DNA from: Planctomycetota bacterium
GTDB taxonomy: Bacteria > Planctomycetota > Planctomycetia > Pirellulales > Lacipirellulaceae
Direction: 5' to 3'
NCBI GenBank assembly: GCA_029259975.1
Contig: JAJDEE010000257.1
Span: 1-17,125 of the forward strand
DNA: 17,125 nt
Each line of letters starts with the position of its first letter. Position 1 is the first letter of the stretch. The translations under genes were made by a program, and so were the position numbers. Below the pieces are notes generated by a model that was not told the origin of the DNA, ran no database searches, and saw only the letters and a program-made list of their open reading frames with translations. This document shows, piece by piece, positions 14,082 through 17,125 of this stretch.

Positions 14082-14174
14082 AACCGCCAAGTACGCCAAG
14101 AGCGCCAAGCGAAAACTCCTGAAAAAGTAGGGGATCTCCGTTTTTCCTTGGCGCTCTTGGCGTACTTGGCGGTT
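14082..14174. repeat. Perfect 28-bp inverted repeat built of 'gccaag' units, likely bidirectional terminator
   Basis: The 28 bases at 14082-14109 are exactly complementary to 14147-14174, with a 37-base centre. Each arm holds three gccaag-type steps (cgccaag, tacgccaag, agcgccaag). With C14110 bulged, gaaaa/ttttc adds five more pairs. It lies between the 3' ends of two convergent genes, so the RNA from either side would form a very stable hairpin; no long T-run follows directly. Similar 'accgccaagacgccaag' elements occur in several planctomycete genomes as far as I recall, so this is probably a dispersed element. Confidence 0.75.
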
Positions 14175-14233
14175 CAAAACACGACTTTGCAATCCTCCTG
14201 TTCGATAGCTCACAATTCTTGCGAATCCATCTA

Positions 14234-14524
14234 TCACTTTTGTTTCGTGTGTATGCGTTTTTTCGGCGATTTCCCACCCAGATTCATGTTCAGCGGAAAA
14301 GTTTGCGCTGCTTCGTGTGCCTTGGCAGATTCGAGCAACTCATATTGTGACCGATGCTCTTGCCCTCCTTTTATGGCCTTAGCTCGGATATAGGTGCCGT
14401 CTGCCTGGAGAAGGCGTGCCCGCGTGTTGTCGTTGAGGTAGACGGGAATAATCTCGCTGCAGATGCGATTTATTAATTCAGGATCTTCGACAGGAAACAT
14501 CACCTCGACACGGCGCTCGAAATT
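14234..14524 (-). pseudogene. ppk1: C-terminal remainder of ppk beyond the in-frame TGA
   Basis: After the TGA at 14527-14525 the same frame continues for 96 codons to a TGA at 14234. It reads NFERRVEVMFPVEDPELINR, then IYLND-like PVYLNDNTRARLLQADGTY and FRSQ-like HRSQYELL, which is the normal end of polyphosphate kinase 1. An ATG at 14503 could start an 89-residue fragment, but a separate gene is unlikely. The final residues (GGKSPKKRIHTKQK) extend beyond most family members. Confidence 0.85.
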
Positions 14525-16411
14525 TCACGGCATCCAATCGGCGCTCGATAGAAAAACTTGCTTCTTCGCCCCCTCACCAAAAATGTAAATCCGACTATGC
14601 TCCAAAAACCGATCGACGATGCTACGTACTTGAATATTCTCGGATATCTCGGGCAAGCCGGGACGGAGGCAGCAGATTCCGCGCACTACCAACTCGATAC
14701 GTACTCCGGCTTGGCTGGCGGCATACAGCGCCTCAATAACTTCTTGATCGACAAGCGAATTGAGCTTCGCAAAAATACGCGACTTCTTACCAGCGCGGGC
14801 ACGCTCTGCCTGTTCGTCAATCAAGGCAATCGTCTGTCGGTGTAGATTTTGAGGCGCGACAACCAGCTTGGTCCATTGGTGCCCTTGAGAGTAACCCGTC
14901 AGAAAATTAAAAAGCGCTGTGGCGTCGTCGGCGAAAAACTTGTTCGAGGTGAACAGTCCTAAGTCTGTGTAAAGCTTAGCCGTACTTGGATTGTAGTTCC
15001 CCGTGCCAAGGTGGACATAGCGACGCACCTTCTTGCCCTCTTGCCTGACAACCATGGCTAGCTTGCAGTGTGTTTTCATATCCATAAATCCGTAGACAAC
15101 ATGCACACCTGCAACCTCCATCTGTCTTGCCCAGACGATGTTGTTCGCTTCGTCAAATCGGGCTTTTAGTTCGACGAGCGCCGTCACGTGCTTGCCGTTC
15201 TCTGCCGCTTTCATCAGTGCGCGTATGATCGGGCTGTCACCGCTGGTACGGTAAAGAGTCTGTTTGATAGCTAGCACATTCTCGTCTTCGGCTGCGGTCT
15301 CGATGAAGTGGACCACTGGGTCAAAAGAATCGAAGGGATGATGGAGCAGCACATCACGATCGGCAATTTCGGCAAAGATGTCATCTTTGACTCTCAGCCC
15401 CAGCGGCTGCCGAGGTACGAAAGGCTTGTAAAGCAAGTGTTCCCGCATGCTCGTCCGAGTCAGCTCCATCAGACTCGTCATATCCAACATGCCGTCGACA
15501 CGATAGATTTCGCTGTAAGTATTCCCATCCACGTCGTACTTCGCGTGCAAATCCTCTTCTTCGACAATCATTCCCAATAGATCGCGATTCATTCGTTCGT
15601 CGACTTCTAACCGTACAGCTTCGAGATGCTGGCGTTTGCGCAATCGCTGCTCGATCGCTTGGAGCATGTCATCCGCCTCTTGTTCTAGGAGATCAACATC
15701 CATATCTCGCGTAACACGAAACGAGGCATGATGCGCAATTTCGTATCCGCCAAAAAGCTCCGGCAATTTTAGAGTGAGGATGTCTTCCAGCAGAATGAAG
15801 GTGTTTTCTCCAGCGGCACCTAACGAAACGAACCTTGGCAATACGTGGGGCAGCTGCACCACGGCAAATAGATCGGATGGCCCCAAGCCGCTTGTGCGAT
15901 GTAACATCGCTACTAAATAAAGCCCTTGGTTGTGAAACCGTGGACTGGGGTGACTGGGGTCAATCGCCATGGGCGTTAGAATCGGAAATGCGCGTTGCCG
16001 GAAAAATTCGTTGACGAGCTTCTTTTGTGGCTTATCCAGCTCATGCCCCGATAATATGTGTATTTCTTCAGTCGCTAAAGCCGGCAGAATCTTCTCGTTG
16101 TAGCAAGCGTATTGCTCTTTGACCAACTGACGCGTCCGTTGCGAGATTTTTAGAAGCTGAGGCAAAGCCCGCAATCCATCTGCCGGTACGTCCTGCGCCG
16201 TCACGCCGCCAAACGCCTGTTCGCGCAAGCCGGCCACACGAACCATAAAAAACTCGTCGAGATTCGAGCTGAATATCGATAAAAACTTCACCCTTTCCAG
16301 CAACGGATTCGATTCATCCTGCGCTTCTTCCAACACGCGCGCATTGAATTCCAACCAACTCAATTCGCGGTTTATAAAGTACTCGGGTTGGAAAGGATGT
16401 GCGGTGTTCAT
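14525..16411 (-). CDS. ppk1: Polyphosphate kinase 1, interrupted by an in-frame TGA
   Basis: PPK1 reversibly builds polyphosphate from ATP at the inner membrane. The start MNTAHPFQPEYFINRELSWL (ATG at 16411) is chosen over one 27 codons upstream because the family begins near here; no Shine-Dalgarno is seen. The N and head domains include NLDEFFMVRVAGLREQ and TPMAIDPSHPSP. The catalytic domains hold KQTLYRTSGDSPI, ELKARFDE, the phospho-accepting His448 (KTHCKLA), HLGTGNYN, and His605 (EHSRIYIF); their spacing of 157 equals that of the E. coli pair His435/His592. At codon 629 a TGA follows SSADWMP, exactly where the family has Arg (DWMxR). Without readthrough the product loses 96 residues of the C-terminal domain; with it the protein is 725 residues, a normal length. 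Causes could be a nonsense mutation (CGA to TGA), sequencing error, or recoding. Confidence 0.9.
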   Translation of the reverse strand: MNTAHPFQPEYFINRELSWLEFNARVLEEAQDESNPLLERVKFLSIFSSNLDEFFMVRVAGLREQAFGGVTAQDVPADGLRALPQLLKISQRTRQLVKEQYACYNEKILPALATEEIHILSGHELDKPQKKLVNEFFRQRAFPILTPMAIDPSHPSPRFHNQGLYLVAMLHRTSGLGPSDLFAVVQLPHVLPRFVSLGAAGENTFILLEDILTLKLPELFGGYEIAHHASFRVTRDMDVDLLEQEADDMLQAIEQRLRKRQHLEAVRLEVDERMNRDLLGMIVEEEDLHAKYDVDGNTYSEIYRVDGMLDMTSLMELTRTSMREHLLYKPFVPRQPLGLRVKDDIFAEIADRDVLLHHPFDSFDPVVHFIETAAEDENVLAIKQTLYRTSGDSPIIRALMKAAENGKHVTALVELKARFDEANNIVWARQMEVAGVHVVYGFMDMKTHCKLAMVVRQEGKKVRRYVHLGTGNYNPSTAKLYTDLGLFTSNKFFADDATALFNFLTGYSQGHQWTKLVVAPQNLHRQTIALIDEQAERARAGKKSRIFAKLNSLVDQEVIEALYAASQAGVRIELVVRGICCLRPGLPEISENIQVRSIVDRFLEHSRIYIFGEGAKKQVFLSSADWMP

Positions 16412-16666
16412 GAGAAGAGAAGTGCTAATGTTGCTGTTGGTGGCTAAGCCGCAAGCGAACCCGGCACGCGGGGACCGTTTGCGGATCAGCAAAGCGCCTA
16501 TTATAGCCTACTCTGAAGCCCTCGAATCCGAGCGGATAGAACGCCCAACGGACGTTAAAAAATCCCGATTTCTGAGGTTAAAACCTATCAAAACGGTTTT
16601 ACTGCTTTGCTCTCTCAGGCTACGGTTACCCCCTCAGTCGTTTTGCTATCACGCTGTGCTACCACG
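16412..16666. other. Intergenic gap between the P-type ATPase end and ppk
   Basis: A 255-bp gap on the way from the ATPase stop (16667) to the ppk start, expected to hold the ATPase terminator and the ppk promoter. Small palindromes (aggttaaaacct at 16574-16585) are visible but no convincing terminator. A longer ppk frame reaches 16492 with an alternative start. Confidence 0.4.
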
Positions 16667-17125
16667 CTAGCCGCCCCTTTTCACAATCCATTTATAGATT
16701 TCCATTGCGACGAACACGCTCAACGCCAGCGCCCACAAGCTTACGAAGGCCGTCAGGCCAATCGGTTCAACATGCAGGACTTTTTGTGCCAATGGCATAT
16801 ACATCGCGCCGAGATGAATCAACAACGCGATCAACGCGCCGCCAAGCAAAATGGGGCTACGGAAGGGCGACAGTCGCAGTGCAGATTTTGTCTCAGAACG
16901 GCAATTGCCGATGTGAACATTCTCGAACAAAACCATCAGCAGCAACAGCGCGTTCCGTGCCGCCGCTTCGGTCCAACCCGACCGTAACATCCACCAGAAA
17001 GCGCCAAAACCTACGAACCCCATGACAAGTGCAGCGACGAGTGTGCGTTCGATCATCAGGCGATTGAAAATACTTTCTGACGGGGGCCTTGGAGCTCGGC
17101 TGAGTACATCTCCCTCGCTAGGCTC
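16667..17125 (-). CDS. Cation-transporting P-type ATPase, C-terminal part (partial)
   Basis: An open frame of 152 residues reaches the window edge without a start, so the N-terminal bulk lies outside. The edge-proximal sequence (RAPRPPSESIFNRLMIERTL) is the cytoplasmic link before the last membrane helices of calcium/cation-type (P2) ATPases. Then follow hydrophobic segments (VAALVMGFVGFGAFWWML; ARNALLLLMVLFENVHIGN), the typical RSE motif in NCRSETKSAL, a LGGALIALLIHLGAMY helix, MPLAQKVLHVEPIGL and a final helix ending EIYKWIVKRGG. This is the Cation_ATPase_C pattern. The transported ion cannot be told because the M4-M6 ligand helices are outside. ppk lies 255 bp downstream on the same strand. 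Confidence 0.9.
   Translation of the reverse strand, partial: EPSEGDVLSRAPRPPSESIFNRLMIERTLVAALVMGFVGFGAFWWMLRSGWTEAAARNALLLLMVLFENVHIGNCRSETKSALRLSPFRSPILLGGALIALLIHLGAMYMPLAQKVLHVEPIGLTAFVSLWALALSVFVAMEIYKWIVKRGG

Noticed and set aside
14234..14503. Apparent separate 89-residue gene downstream of ppk
   Set aside because: It is in the same frame as ppk and encodes the standard PPK1 C-terminus; only one TGA separates them.
16560..16610. Terminator after the P-type ATPase
   Set aside because: Only 5-bp palindromes are visible; none gives a convincing stem with a T-run on the minus strand.

Overview
The window looks like a chromosomal segment of a planctomycete, most likely a Pirellulales-type marine or freshwater lineage. 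The grounds are a P-ring (FlgI)-like domain fused to HEAT repeats in a lipoprotein, a CehA/McbA-like secreted protein of a type common in that phylum, a small CxxC/CxxC protein of planctomycete style, a PEP-CTERM-like tail remnant, few Shine-Dalgarno sequences, and several families of short degenerate repeats. Base composition is near 50% GC. The lineage is an inference from protein style; no rRNA or other marker is present.

Layout. 1-1696 (minus): a probable beta-1,3-glucan utilisation pair, a secreted GH17 enzyme followed by the N-terminal 187 residues of a large protein that may be a GH149-type phosphorylase. 1697-2369: no intact gene, but a PEP-CTERM-like C-terminal remnant and a strong hairpin. 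2370-3336 (minus): a membrane-anchored staphylococcal-nuclease-like protein and a 100-residue CxxC/CxxC protein. 3352-4039: no recognisable gene. 4055-4687 (plus): an HNH endonuclease-family protein, convergent with smc. 4732-12301 (all minus): smc, a FlgI-like/HEAT lipoprotein, yidD, rnpA, a small membrane protein and a J-domain co-chaperone. 12461-14008 (plus): a secreted CehA/McbA-like protein whose metal-binding HxH appears lost. 14082-14174: a perfect 28-bp inverted repeat between convergent genes. 14234-16411 (minus): polyphosphate kinase 1 interrupted by an in-frame TGA. 16667-17125 (minus): the C-terminal end of a cation-transporting P-type ATPase, cut by the window edge.

Genes working together. 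The dnaJ-like gene, the small membrane protein, rnpA and yidD are tightly spaced (7-bp overlap, about 73-bp gap carrying a hairpin, 2-bp gap) and may be one transcript joining protein folding, tRNA maturation and membrane protein insertion. rpmH, the usual rnpA neighbour, is absent. The GH17 gene and its downstream neighbour plausibly degrade laminarin-type glucan outside and inside the cell.

The most unusual content: (1) the in-frame TGA in ppk exactly where the conserved Arg of the DWMxR motif should be; (2) a 'gcgagttgcgag'-type short repeat that sits at gene 3' ends, supplies the C-terminal tail of the FlgI-like protein and appears to have expanded a loop in the SMC ATPase head; (3) two other repeat families that form long hairpins, one directly in front of rnpA with Shine-Dalgarno-like and anti-Shine-Dalgarno-like arms. 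I found no CRISPR array, tRNA, rRNA or insertion sequence, and no obvious defence or other complete novel system.
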